Of a stretch of 64,000 nt of DNA, positions 52,581 to 61,560 are shown one piece after another. A program made the translations under genes and the position numbers. Numbering within the stretch: position 1 is the stretch's first letter; every line of letters begins with the position of its first letter. The DNA is from Aurantibacter sp034110465 (GTDB lineage Bacteria > Bacteroidota > Bacteroidia > Flavobacteriales > Flavobacteriaceae), in NCBI GenBank assembly GCA_034110465.1, contig JAWUZD010000003.1, forward strand, positions 1-64,000, given 5' to 3'. The notes under the pieces were generated by a model, which was given only the letters and a program-made list of their open reading frames with translations, did not search any database and was not told where the DNA came from.

Positions 52581-52707
52581 AAGGATTGATGCGTTATCCT
52601 TTTTTATGGTGAAAACCTAAAAAAGATTTAGCGGAAAGCCTGACTTTTAATATTCCTAAAAGGTTTCTTTTTAGCTTTTTAGAAATATTAAAAGAAATGC
52701 CCTAAAA
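52581..52707 (+). ncRNA. Probable structured non-coding RNA or dispersed flavobacterial element
   Basis: This stretch has no ORF but is rich in paired segments: AAGGAT/ATCCTT (52581-52601), CTTTTTTA/TAAAAAAG (52600-52625), then AGCGGAAAGCCTGAC, and an almost perfect 18-bp stem (about 52644-52661 with 52676-52694). Similar 'GATTG...AGCGGAAAGCC.GAC...GCCC' stretches recur in flavobacterial genomes as I recall them, but I cannot verify that here. The Rfam Flavo-1 motif is a candidate to test. The strand is my inference from that recollection. Confidence 0.45.
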
Positions 52708-52711
52708 ATTA

Positions 52712-52746
52712 ATCACAAAAAAAAGCCCAACCTAAGTTGAGCTTTC
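52712..52746 (-). terminator. Terminator of the E2 acyltransferase gene
   Basis: AAAGCCCAAC (52722-52731) pairs with GTTGAGCTTT (52736-52745), one mismatch; on the minus strand a run of T follows. It lies 23 bp after the E2 stop. Confidence 0.8.
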
Positions 52747-52768
52747 ATTTATATAAATTTGATAAGAA

Positions 52769-54067
52769 TTAAATCTCTCTATTTAAATCCCAAGCTTCTA
52801 AATATTCTTTAATGGTTTTCACAAATTGTCCACCTAAAGCACCATTTACAACTCTATGATCGTAAGAATGCGATAAGAACATTTTATAACGAATTCCAAT
52901 AAAATCGCCATCTGGAGTTTCTATAACTGCTGGCATTTTACGTATAGCACCTAAAGCTAAAATCCCTACTTGTGGCTGATTAATAATTGGTGTTCCCATT
53001 ATACTTCCAAATGTACCAACATTAGTAACTGTATAAGTTCCGCCTTGAATATCGTCTGGTTTTAATTTATTTTCTCTAGATCTTTTTGCTAAATCGTTAA
53101 CCGCTTTAGTCATACCAACCAAGTTTAATTGGTCTGCATTTTTAATAACAGGAACAATTAAGTTTCCATCTGGTAAAGCTGCTGCCATACCAAGGTTAAT
53201 ATTTTTCTTTTTAACGATAGTATCGCCATTTAAAGAAATATTCATCATTGGATGCTCACGTAAAGCTCTTGCTATAGCTTCCATAAATATTGGTGTAAAG
53301 GTTAAATTCTCACCTTCACGTTTTCCAAAATCAGCTTTAACTTTTTTACGCCAGTTCCAAACATTTGTAACATCTACTTCTATAAAACTCTGAACGTGCG
53401 CACTAGTTTGCACAGATTCCACCATATGATGTGCAATTAATTTACCCATACGGCTCATTTCTATAACCTCATCGCCTTCTGCAATTGCAATTGGTGCTTT
53501 TGGTTTAGAAACAGCTTCTTTTTTAACTTCAACTTTTGGCTGACTTACAACTTTTGCTGGCTGAGAGTTTCTATTTTTAAGATAGTCCACCATATCACTC
53601 TTAGTAACACGTCCATCTTTACCTGTACCACTAATAGCGTCTAATTCTGATTGAGAAACACATTCTTCTTTAGCCATATTTTTTACTAATGGCGAATAAA
53701 AACGATCTTCAGAATTTTCTATAGCTACAGTTGCCTTAGCTATTTCGATAGTTTGCTCAACTACTTTTACAGCTTCAGGTTTTGAAGCAGCATCTTTAAC
53801 AACAGTCGTTGCAGCTACATCTCCACCTTCGGTTTCTATTATAGCAATAGTATCTCCAACTTGAACTACATCGTCTACCTCAAATAAACGCTCTACTAAA
53901 ACACCATCTACTTCACTTGGAACTTCGCTATCCACTTTATCTGTAGCAATCTCTAAAACTGCTTCATCTGCTTCAATTGTATCTCCAACTTCTTTCAACC
54001 ACGAAGTAATTGTTGCTTCCGCAACGCTTTCTCCCATTTTTGGTAACTTAAGTTCAAATCTTGCCAT
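52769..54067 (-). CDS. 2-oxo acid dehydrogenase E2 dihydrolipoamide acyltransferase
   Basis: 432 residues. The N-terminal lipoyl domain has the lipoylated Lys in EIATDKVDSEVPSEVDG; the linker leads to an E3-binding domain (SPLVKNMAKEECVSQSELD, then GTGKDGRVTKSDM, about 125-165) and the catalytic domain ending in LSHSYDHRVVNGALGG (DHRxxxG with catalytic His and Asp). One lipoyl domain and the DHRVVNG form point to a branched-chain or 2-oxoglutarate type; I favour branched-chain, but the partner E1 is not in the window to settle it. Confidence 0.92.
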   Translation of the reverse strand: MARFELKLPKMGESVAEATITSWLKEVGDTIEADEAVLEIATDKVDSEVPSEVDGVLVERLFEVDDVVQVGDTIAIIETEGGDVAATTVVKDAASKPEAVKVVEQTIEIAKATVAIENSEDRFYSPLVKNMAKEECVSQSELDAISGTGKDGRVTKSDMVDYLKNRNSQPAKVVSQPKVEVKKEAVSKPKAPIAIAEGDEVIEMSRMGKLIAHHMVESVQTSAHVQSFIEVDVTNVWNWRKKVKADFGKREGENLTFTPIFMEAIARALREHPMMNISLNGDTIVKKKNINLGMAAALPDGNLIVPVIKNADQLNLVGMTKAVNDLAKRSRENKLKPDDIQGGTYTVTNVGTFGSIMGTPIINQPQVGILALGAIRKMPAVIETPDGDFIGIRYKMFLSHSYDHRVVNGALGGQFVKTIKEYLEAWDLNREI

Positions 54068-54167
54068 ATTAATAATTTAGCCTGTATTTTGGTGTTAAAG
54101 TTTGTAAAATTAATAAAAAAATAGCGATTATATTACATCATCTATATTAATTTACATTTATTTCTTT

Positions 54168-55265
54168 TTAAAAATGAAGTATTTCGCCTCTATTTTCTGA
54201 GGTTTGACTTCCTAAAACGAAATTAGTATTTTTTGGCAATATTTTAAAACTAACCAATTCTTTTTCTTTTGATTTTCTTAAAAAAAATATTATATCTCTG
54301 AATTTAAGATAGTTAGCATCCAAAATATAATCTGTACTAGGCTTTAAGACGCTTATGTTTTTTGAAACTAAAACCGAGTTTTTTAATGCCATTTGAAGTT
54401 TTGGTACTAAATTATTAGAGACCAAGACATAATTATTTATAACAACGTTTGATGCTTGTGGCGATTTCTGCATTAGTTTGGCTAATTGAATTGCAAACCA
54501 CACTAGAACGTTAGAAAATATATTACTTTTAAAATGCGATTTATAAAAAATCTGCATTGCTCCAAAAAAACGTTTCACATAAACTTTATCCTTTAAAGTA
54601 CTTTCGCCTTTAAAATGAATAACTGCGGTTTCTCCGTAATAATAGTTTGTATAACCTGCTTTTTCAATTTTGTATGATAAATCGATATCTTCTCCATACA
54701 TAAAGTAATGTTCGTCAAAACCTCCAACTTTATTATAGACTTCTTTTTTAAGCAACATAAATGCGCCTACAAAAACAGATGCTTTTCCTATTTCGTTTTC
54801 ACCTAAATGATTCGCATAATACGTATCCGGTTTCCCTAAAAGCTTTCTTAAAGCCACTTTTGGTGTTGGAACATTTCGTTTACTTTCTGGTAAAAACCTT
54901 CCTGTGCCATCTATTAATTGACAACCAACAATACCTAAATCGGTTTTAGTTTCTGCAAATTCTAACAATTTAGTAAACGTATCTTCTGCAACAACCGTGT
55001 CTGGATTTAGAATACAAAGATATTCGCCTTTGGCTTCTTTTACCGCTTGATTGTTGGCCGTAGAAAATCCAACATTTTCTATGTTTTGAATCCACTTTAC
55101 ATTAGGGAAATGAGTTTCCACCATTAACCGACTTTCGTCTTTAGAGTTATTATCTATTACAATAATTTCTGCTTTGATATTAGAGATAGCAGCTTCTACA
55201 CTTTGCAAACACAATTGCAAAAAATGCTGGACATTATAATTTAGAATAATTACGGAAAGTCTCAT
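54168..55265 (-). CDS. Family 2 glycosyltransferase (rhamnosyltransferase-like)
   Basis: 365 residues. The GT-A fold shows LSVIILNYNVQHFL, IIVIDNNSKDES, NVGFSTANNQAVKEA, ILNPDTVV (the DxD-like NPDT) and MYGEDIDLSYKI (acceptor motif). This is the pattern of WbbL-like transferases that add rhamnose or similar sugars to surface polysaccharides. It may end in a weak membrane-associated helix. Located 10 bp after the recR stop, so the two are likely transcribed together. Confidence 0.9.
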   Translation of the reverse strand: MRLSVIILNYNVQHFLQLCLQSVEAAISNIKAEIIVIDNNSKDESRLMVETHFPNVKWIQNIENVGFSTANNQAVKEAKGEYLCILNPDTVVAEDTFTKLLEFAETKTDLGIVGCQLIDGTGRFLPESKRNVPTPKVALRKLLGKPDTYYANHLGENEIGKASVFVGAFMLLKKEVYNKVGGFDEHYFMYGEDIDLSYKIEKAGYTNYYYGETAVIHFKGESTLKDKVYVKRFFGAMQIFYKSHFKSNIFSNVLVWFAIQLAKLMQKSPQASNVVINNYVLVSNNLVPKLQMALKNSVLVSKNISVLKPSTDYILDANYLKFRDIIFFLRKSKEKELVSFKILPKNTNFVLGSQTSENRGEILHF

Positions 55266-55275
55266 AATATTGTTA

Positions 55276-55893
55276 TTATGATTTTAGAGAATTTTCAAAT
55301 GGAATTCTATTTAAAATACTTCGTCCTAAAGTAATTTCATCTGCATATTCCAATTCATCTCCAACCGAAATTCCACGTGCAATAGTACTTGTTTCAATAT
55401 TAAAACTTTGAATTTGTTTAAAGATATAGAAGTTTGTAGTATCACCTTCCATAGTTGGGCTTAAAGCAAAAATTAATTCTTTTATTTGTCCCTTTTTCAC
55501 TTTTTCAACTAAAGACACAATATTTAAATCGTGTGGACCAATACCATCCATAGGCGAAATTTTCCCACCTAAAACGTGATATAAACCTTTAAAACTACTG
55601 GTGCTTTCTATTGCCATTACATCGCGAATATCTTCAACCACACAAATAATATCTTTTGTTCTTTTATGACTTGAGCAAATTTCACATACGGCAACATCAC
55701 TGATATTATGACAAGAACTACAGAATTTTAAATCGTTACGCATTATATTTAGAGCAGTTGTTAATTCCGATGTTTGCTCTTTTGGCTGGCGTAACAAATG
55801 TAATACTAAACGCAAAGCGGTACGCTTACCAATTCCTGGTAATTGCGAAACCTCATTAACTGCATTTTGTAATAATTTTGAAGAAAATTCCAT
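55276..55893 (-). CDS. recR: Recombination mediator RecR
   Basis: 205 residues. It helps RecO and RecF load RecA at gaps. LPGIGKRTALRLVLHLL is the helix-hairpin-helix, CSSCHNISDVAVCEIC the Cys4 zinc finger, ICVVEDIRDVMAIE the Toprim Glu-Asp site, and ARGISVGDELEYADEITL the Walker-like end. All family parts are present and the length is standard. Confidence 0.97.
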   Translation of the reverse strand: MEFSSKLLQNAVNEVSQLPGIGKRTALRLVLHLLRQPKEQTSELTTALNIMRNDLKFCSSCHNISDVAVCEICSSHKRTKDIICVVEDIRDVMAIESTSSFKGLYHVLGGKISPMDGIGPHDLNIVSLVEKVKKGQIKELIFALSPTMEGDTTNFYIFKQIQSFNIETSTIARGISVGDELEYADEITLGRSILNRIPFENSLKS

Positions 55894-56009
55894 AGTAGCG
55901 AAATTAATACTTAGTCAGCAATTTCACTAATTTAGAATCCTTAAAGTGATTTTATACCTTAAAAACTAGAAGTTATTTGTATTTTTCCACTTAGAAAGAT
56001 TTTAAATTT

Positions 56010-57467
56010 ATGACACCAACTCAAATTATAGGTTTAATTGCCGCTTATTTTATTGTACTGATTATTATTTCTTACCTCACAGGAAAAGAAGATTCTAACG
56101 CTGCTTTTTTTAAAGCTAATAAATCTGCGCCTTGGTACTTAGTAGCATTTGGAATGATTGGCGCATCACTATCTGGTGTTACTTTTATATCTGTTCCTGG
56201 CGCTGTTGAAACTAAACAGTTTGGTTATTTTCAGATTGTATTAGGTTACTTTGTTGGTTATTTAGTGATTGCTTACGTATTACTTCCTATTTATTACAAA
56301 CTCAACCTAACCTCTATTTACACGTATTTAAAACAACGTTTTGGAATTACAAGTTATAAAACTGGCGCTATTGCCTTTCTAATTAGTAGAACTGTTGGTG
56401 CAGCTTTTAGGCTGTTTTTAGTCGCTAAAGTATTACAGCTTTTAGTGTTTGATCCTTTAAACGTGCCATTTACAATAACTGTATTAATTACTATTGGTCT
56501 GATTTGGCTTTATACATTTAAAGGCGGAATGAAAACCATAATTTTTACAGATACTTTGCAGACTTTATTTATGCTAATCTCTGTTGTTGTAACTATTTTC
56601 TTTTTAGCTAACGCAATGGATTTAAATAGTTTCTCTGATGTTTACGCTACAGTTTCCGAAAGTTCTTTAAGTAAGATCTTCTTTTTTGAAGACCACAACA
56701 ACCCACAATTTTTCATAAAAAGTTTTCTAGCAGGAATGTTTATTACCATTACAATGACAGGTTTAGATCAGGATATGATGCAGAAGAACCTAACTTGTAA
56801 AAATCTAAAAGAAGCTCAAAAAAATATGATAACCTTTAGCTTTGTTTTGGTTTTTGTTAATCTACTATTCTTAGTCTTAGGGTTGTTATTAACAGAATAT
56901 GCTTCTCAAAATGGAATTACGGCTAAAAAAGACGATTTATTTCCTGCCATAGCAATGCTTCCAGAAATTGGTATTGTAACCTCAGCATTCTTTTTATTAG
57001 GGTTAATTGCTGCAGCTTATAGTAGCGCAGATTCTGCACTAGCTTCTTTAACCACATCATTCTGTATAGATATTATTAATCTTGAATCTAAGGAAGAAAA
57101 AAGCCAAAAACGCATTAGAAAACAAACTCATATTGGTTTTAGTATTTTATTGGCACTTGTAATTATTGCGTTTAATTCCATTTTTACAGATGTTTCTGTA
57201 ATTTGGGAATTATTTAAAGCTGCTGGTTATACGTACGGACCTTTATTGGGATTATTTGCATTTGGGATTTTCACCAAAGTAGAAATTAAAGACAAATGGG
57301 TTTGGCTTATTGCCATTATAGCGCCAATTGTTTCTTATGCTTTAAATGCTAATTCTGAAGCTTTATTTAATGGCTACAAAATTGGTTTCGAAATACTAAT
57401 AGTCAATGGGTTATTTACTTTTATTGGATTATTAATAATTAGAAGCAAAAAATCTTTATCAGTTTAA
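56010..57467 (+). CDS. Sodium:solute symporter (SSS family)
   Basis: 485 residues with about 13 membrane helices. Family signatures are NKSAPWYLVAFGMIGASLSGVT-like text (split here as KSAPWYLVAFGMIGAS and GVTFISVPG), the LTGLDQDMMQKNLT segment (here TGLDQDMMQKNLTCK) and GLIAAAYSSADSALASLTTS, the SSS pattern that binds Na+ and substrate. The substrate cannot be assigned. It is single and convergent with the CoA-binding gene 17 bp away; no terminator is clear between them. Confidence 0.92.
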   Translation: MTPTQIIGLIAAYFIVLIIISYLTGKEDSNAAFFKANKSAPWYLVAFGMIGASLSGVTFISVPGAVETKQFGYFQIVLGYFVGYLVIAYVLLPIYYKLNLTSIYTYLKQRFGITSYKTGAIAFLISRTVGAAFRLFLVAKVLQLLVFDPLNVPFTITVLITIGLIWLYTFKGGMKTIIFTDTLQTLFMLISVVVTIFFLANAMDLNSFSDVYATVSESSLSKIFFFEDHNNPQFFIKSFLAGMFITITMTGLDQDMMQKNLTCKNLKEAQKNMITFSFVLVFVNLLFLVLGLLLTEYASQNGITAKKDDLFPAIAMLPEIGIVTSAFFLLGLIAAAYSSADSALASLTTSFCIDIINLESKEEKSQKRIRKQTHIGFSILLALVIIAFNSIFTDVSVIWELFKAAGYTYGPLLGLFAFGIFTKVEIKDKWVWLIAIIAPIVSYALNANSEALFNGYKIGFEILIVNGLFTFIGLLIIRSKKSLSV

Positions 57468-57484
57468 AACTAACTCATCAATAC

Positions 57485-57847
57485 TTAATACTGATTTGTA
57501 GCTAGCAAAACTAAAGTACAAGCAACTTCTGTTTCAATATTATTTTCTTTTAACAGCTTATAAAATTCTAAATTTTCTGTTCCAGGATTAAAAATAACAC
57601 GTTTTGGATTTAAAGAAATAATATACTTATAGTAATCTTCCTGCCTTTTTGGATTAAGATATAATGTTATGGTATGCACATTTTCAAACAGTAATTGATC
57701 CGTTTCAATAATAACTGAAGCGACTTCACCTTTTCTTAAACCTAAAGCAATAGTTTCTATATTTTTATTTTGAAGGGATTTTATAGCCTTATTAGAATAA
57801 CGTTCTGGATTTGTTGATGCACCAATAACTAAAGTCTTCTTTTTCAT
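57485..57847 (-). CDS. CoA-binding domain protein (YccU-like)
   Basis: 120 residues, a single Rossmann-like CoA-binding domain. The N-terminal VIGASTNPERYSNKAIKSL matches the family 'VGaS..p.r.s..v...L', followed by YLNPKRQEDYYKYIISL and VIFNPGTENLEF ('vw.q.G..n.e'). Short stand-alone members are of unknown role; CoA binding is inferred from the fold. Single gene on the minus strand. Confidence 0.87.
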   Translation of the reverse strand: MKKKTLVIGASTNPERYSNKAIKSLQNKNIETIALGLRKGEVASVIIETDQLLFENVHTITLYLNPKRQEDYYKYIISLNPKRVIFNPGTENLEFYKLLKENNIETEVACTLVLLATNQY

Positions 57848-58044
57848 ATTATTAAATTCTATTAACTCTATTTTTTTTAAGAAAATATTAAGTAAAAACG
57901 TTAAACACTTGTTAAAGTCTGATTTTCAAAGTAATAAAACTCATTTTTAAGCGTCTTAACAATAACGCAATTAATTATTACAGAACGTTTGAATTAGTCT
58001 TCTTAACAAACTGCAAATATTTCATTATACAAAGTGTTAATCGA

Positions 58045-58082
58045 CAAAAACGCCAAATCCTTACAGATTTGGCGTTTTTTTT
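58045..58082 (-). terminator. Terminator of fabH
   Basis: AAAAACGCCAAATC (58046-58059) pairs with GATTTGGCGTTTTT (58066-58079), 6-nt loop. On the minus strand it follows the fabH stop by 18 bp. The 250-bp gap up to the CoA-binding gene contains no ORF. Confidence 0.93.
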
Positions 58083-58097
58083 ATAAAATTCTAAGAT

Positions 58098-59108
58098 TTA
58101 CCATTTAATAATAACGCTTCCCCAAGTAAATCCAGATCCAAATGCTGCTAAAACCACATTATCACCTTCTTTAATCTTGCCTTCTTCCCAAGCTTCACAT
58201 AAAGCTATTGGAATTGAAGCTGCGGTTGTGTTACCATATTTTTGAATATTATTAAAAACTTGATCATCACTTAAACCAAATTTCTTTTGTATAAATTGAG
58301 CAATACGTAAATTTGCCTGATGCGGAATTAACATACCTATAGCTTCTTTATCTAAATTATTTTTAGCTAAACCTTCCATAATCACTTCGCTAAAACGAAC
58401 CACAGCGTTTTTAAACACAAATTGACCATTCATATGTGGAAAATAACTTTCATCATTAGGATCATTATCTGCTAAAATATCATTAACCCAACGCTTACCC
58501 ATTCCTGGAGCTACTAAAACTAATTCTTCGGCGTGTTCTCCTTGAGAATGTAAATGTGTAGATAAAATACCTTTGTCATTATTTTCTTCACGAGTTAAAA
58601 CTGCTGCTCCAGCGCCATCTCCAAAAATAACAGAAACACCTCTTCCTCGAGTGGTTTTATCTAATCCGTGCGAATGCAATTCGCTACCAATAACTAGAAT
58701 GTTTTTATACATTCCTGTCTTAATAAAATTATCTGCAACAGAAATAGCGTACACAAAACCAGAACATTGATTCCTAACATCTAAAGCTCCAACTGTTTTA
58801 ATATCTAAAGCGTGCTGAACTTGAACGCCTGGACCAGGAAAATACATATCTGGACTCAAGGTTGCAAAAATAATAAAATCGATATCGTTTTTATCTATTC
58901 CTGCGCGTTCTATGGCTTGCTTTGCGGCTTTTGTTCCCATTGTGGCAGTTGTATCTCCGCTACCTTCTTTTACCCATCTACGTTCTTTTATACCTGTTCT
59001 TTCGGTAATCCATTCATCATTGGTATCCATAAGCGTAGACAAATCTGCATTTGTAACCACATTATTTGGAACATATTTACCTAAACCTATTATTTTTGAG
59101 TTGTACAT
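58098..59108 (-). CDS. fabH: 3-oxoacyl-[ACP] synthase III (FabH)
   Basis: 336 residues. It starts fatty acid chains by condensing acyl-CoA with malonyl-ACP. The catalytic triad is in NQCSGFVYAISVAD (Cys), MLIPHQANLRI (His, preceding the ACP-binding patch) and KYGNTTAASIPIAL (Asn). GDGAGAAVLT and GSGFTWGSVIIKW are further family motifs. The FabH of this phylum often prefers branched primers. Single gene; no fatty-acid genes are adjacent here. Confidence 0.95.
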   Translation of the reverse strand: MYNSKIIGLGKYVPNNVVTNADLSTLMDTNDEWITERTGIKERRWVKEGSGDTTATMGTKAAKQAIERAGIDKNDIDFIIFATLSPDMYFPGPGVQVQHALDIKTVGALDVRNQCSGFVYAISVADNFIKTGMYKNILVIGSELHSHGLDKTTRGRGVSVIFGDGAGAAVLTREENNDKGILSTHLHSQGEHAEELVLVAPGMGKRWVNDILADNDPNDESYFPHMNGQFVFKNAVVRFSEVIMEGLAKNNLDKEAIGMLIPHQANLRIAQFIQKKFGLSDDQVFNNIQKYGNTTAASIPIALCEAWEEGKIKEGDNVVLAAFGSGFTWGSVIIKW

Positions 59109-59488
59109 AAATTATATCTTTTTTATTTCCGCTCAGGCGAAAATCTCTAGCTTTTTTATTTGTATTTCTAAATGTTCTTAGTTCTATTCCAGTAAGAACG
59201 GAAATCTTAACTACTATTTCTACAAAGCTAAATTACGAAATTTATAATTTTAATAGTTTTAAATTAACATTTTCTCTAATTTATTAGTTTAATGTGTGAT
59301 ATATCAAATACCTCTATAAAATCAATCTATATTAAAATGCCACTTTGTCACAATTCTTCTATTGGCATTTTTGTTGACTATATAAATACGAGAAATCTTT
59401 TTTTTTAAGCATAATTGATTTCTATTTAAAATTAAGTTTAACTATAAACAGATTCCCTTTTTGAAGGGAATGACAAATATTAAAAACT
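59109..59488. promoter_or_regulatory. 380-bp divergent promoter region of fabH and htpG, with a sigma-54-like site
   Basis: No gene is seen here. Between 59363 and 59377 the plus strand reads TGGCAT-TTTTG-TTGA, which keeps the GG-N10-G spacing of sigma-54 promoters (consensus TGGCAC-N5-TTGC) with A instead of the last C. TGTCACAATT lies about 12 bp upstream. The site is about 110 bp before the htpG ATG. Whether htpG is read from it, or from an ordinary promoter, cannot be told. A small CGCTCAGGCG palindrome-like motif lies at 59130. Confidence 0.35.
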
Positions 59489-61405
59489 ATGGCAGCAGGA
59501 AAAATTAATGTTTCAGTAGAAAACATTTTCCCATTAATTAAAAAATTCCTTTACTCTGATCACGAAATATTTTTACGTGAATTAATTAGTAATGGTACAG
59601 ACGCAACTTTAAAACTAAAGCATTTAACTACTATTGGCGAAAGCAAAGCCGATTATGGTAACCCAGTAATTGAGGTTAAAATTGATAAAGAAGGTAAAAA
59701 ACTTCATATTATAGATCAAGGTTTAGGTATGACAGCTGATGAAGTTGAAAAATACATTAACCAAGTTGCTTTTTCAGGCGCTGAAGAGTTTTTAGATAAG
59801 TATAAAGATTCTGCTAAAGATTCTGGAATTATTGGTCATTTTGGTCTTGGGTTCTATTCTGCTTTTATGGTTGCAGAGAAAGTGGAAATCCTGACTAAAT
59901 CTCATAAAGAAAATACCGTTGGTGCTCATTGGACTTGCGATGGTTCTCCTGAATTCACTCTAGTAGAATCTGACAAAACGACTCGTGGAACTGAAATTAT
60001 TTTACACATTGCTGAAGATTCTGTAGAATTTTTAGAAGATGCTAAAATAACAGAGCTTTTAACTAAGTACAATAAGTTTATGCCTGTTTCGATTAAATTT
60101 GGAACTAAAAAAATTAACGATCCAAAGCATGAACCTGCAACTATTACAGATAAAGACGGAAAGGAAACTAAAGAACCTCAGCGAAAAATTACTGTAGATA
60201 ATATAATAAACAACCCTAATCCGGCTTGGACAAAACAACCTAGCGAATTAGAAGGCGACGATTATACTAATTTTTACCGTGAATTGTATCCTATGCAATT
60301 TGAAGAGCCATTATTCAACATTCACTTGAATGTAGATTATCCGTTTAATCTTACTGGAATTTTATATTTTCCTAAGATGACGAATGATATGAATATGCAG
60401 AAGGATAAAATTCAGTTATACCAAAACCAAGTCTTTGTAACAGATAATGTAGAAGGTATTGTCCCAGAATTTTTAACAATGCTTCGTGGAGTTATTGATT
60501 CTCCAGATATTCCATTAAATGTATCGCGTTCTTACTTACAAGCCGATGGTGCTGTAAAAAAGATTTCGTCTTACATTTCTAAAAAAGTAGCCGATAAATT
60601 AAAATCGTTATTTAACTCTAATCGTGAAGATTTTGAGGCTAAATGGAACGATATTAAAATTGTTATTGAATACGGAATGTTATCTGATGAGAAGTTCTTT
60701 GGAAAAGCAGAAGCTTTCACTTTATATCCAACAGTAGACGACACGTATTTTACTTACGAAGAATTAATTGCTAAAATTAAAGACAATCAGACTGATAAAG
60801 ACGGAAAAACTGTAGTGCTTTATGCAAGTAATAAAGATACACAACATACCTATATTGAAGCTGCTAAAGACAAAGGTTACGAAGTTTTATTATTAGATTC
60901 TCCAATTATTTCGCATTTAATGCAAAAATTAGAATCTACTAAAGAAAATATTACGTTTGCAAGAGTTGATGCAGATCATATTGATAAAATAATTGCTAAA
61001 GAAGAAACAACAATTTCTAAATTAGACGAAGCTCAGACCAAAGCCTTAGAAGAAGTTTTAAAAGCAGCTATTCCACAAGAAAAATTTATGGTTCAGTTAG
61101 AAGCTATGGATAGTAACGCTACGCCTTTCATGGTAACACAACCTGAATTTATGCGTAGAATGAAAGAAATGCAAGCTTCTGGTGGCGGCGGAGGAATGTT
61201 TGGAATGGGTAATATGCCAGAAATGTATAACTTAATTGTGAATACAAATTCTGAGTTAGTTGGCGATATTTTAAACAACACAGATAAAGATGCTCAAAAT
61301 CGTTTAATTACACAAGGTTTAGATTTAGCGCGTTTAAGTCAAGGCTTACTTAAAGGAAAAGAATTAAGTGACTTTGTTAAGCGTAGTTACGAGATGATTA
61401 AGTAA
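59489..61405 (+). CDS. htpG: Molecular chaperone HtpG (Hsp90)
   Basis: 638 residues, the normal length. The N-terminal ATPase domain has LRELISNGTDATLKL (Glu-Asn-Asp-type N-box; bacterial Hsp90 has 'ELISNa.DA'), IIDQGLGMTADEV, and IIGHFGLGFYSAFMVA. The middle domain has TGILYFPKMTND (catalytic Arg region) and RGVIDSPDIPLNVSRSYLQ; the C-terminal dimer domain has the Gly/Met-rich loop ASGGGGGMFGMGNMP. It assists late folding of client proteins under stress. Confidence 0.97.
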   Translation: MAAGKINVSVENIFPLIKKFLYSDHEIFLRELISNGTDATLKLKHLTTIGESKADYGNPVIEVKIDKEGKKLHIIDQGLGMTADEVEKYINQVAFSGAEEFLDKYKDSAKDSGIIGHFGLGFYSAFMVAEKVEILTKSHKENTVGAHWTCDGSPEFTLVESDKTTRGTEIILHIAEDSVEFLEDAKITELLTKYNKFMPVSIKFGTKKINDPKHEPATITDKDGKETKEPQRKITVDNIINNPNPAWTKQPSELEGDDYTNFYRELYPMQFEEPLFNIHLNVDYPFNLTGILYFPKMTNDMNMQKDKIQLYQNQVFVTDNVEGIVPEFLTMLRGVIDSPDIPLNVSRSYLQADGAVKKISSYISKKVADKLKSLFNSNREDFEAKWNDIKIVIEYGMLSDEKFFGKAEAFTLYPTVDDTYFTYEELIAKIKDNQTDKDGKTVVLYASNKDTQHTYIEAAKDKGYEVLLLDSPIISHLMQKLESTKENITFARVDADHIDKIIAKEETTISKLDEAQTKALEEVLKAAIPQEKFMVQLEAMDSNATPFMVTQPEFMRRMKEMQASGGGGGMFGMGNMPEMYNLIVNTNSELVGDILNNTDKDAQNRLITQGLDLARLSQGLLKGKELSDFVKRSYEMIK

Positions 61406-61430
61406 CAAGCTAAGCTTGATTTTAAATATA

Positions 61431-61465
61431 AAAAGCCATTTCATTTAGTTGAAATGCCTTTTTTT
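61431..61465 (+). terminator. Terminator of htpG
   Basis: AAAAGCCATTTCA (61431-61443) pairs with TGAAATGCCTTTT (61450-61462), one mismatch, 6-nt loop, followed by T's. Confidence 0.8.
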
Positions 61466-61506
61466 GAAGTTGATTTTCATTTTTTTTATTCATAAAAAAC
61501 GAAACA

Positions 61507-61545
61507 AAAAAAGCCTCAAAAACATACGTTTTTGAGGCTTTTTTA
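61507..61545. terminator. Bidirectional terminator between htpG and trxB
   Basis: Perfect 17-bp stem AAAAAAGCCTCAAAAAC (61507-61523), loop of 4, GTTTTTGAGGCTTTTTT (61528-61544). It acts mainly for trxB on the minus strand. Confidence 0.93.
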
Positions 61546-61560
61546 ATACTATAAAATTAT

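Noticed and set aside
58812..59084. Cys-rich 90-codon plus-strand ORF
   Set aside because: It is antisense to the conserved 5' half of fabH; the Cys codons follow from the fabH sequence.
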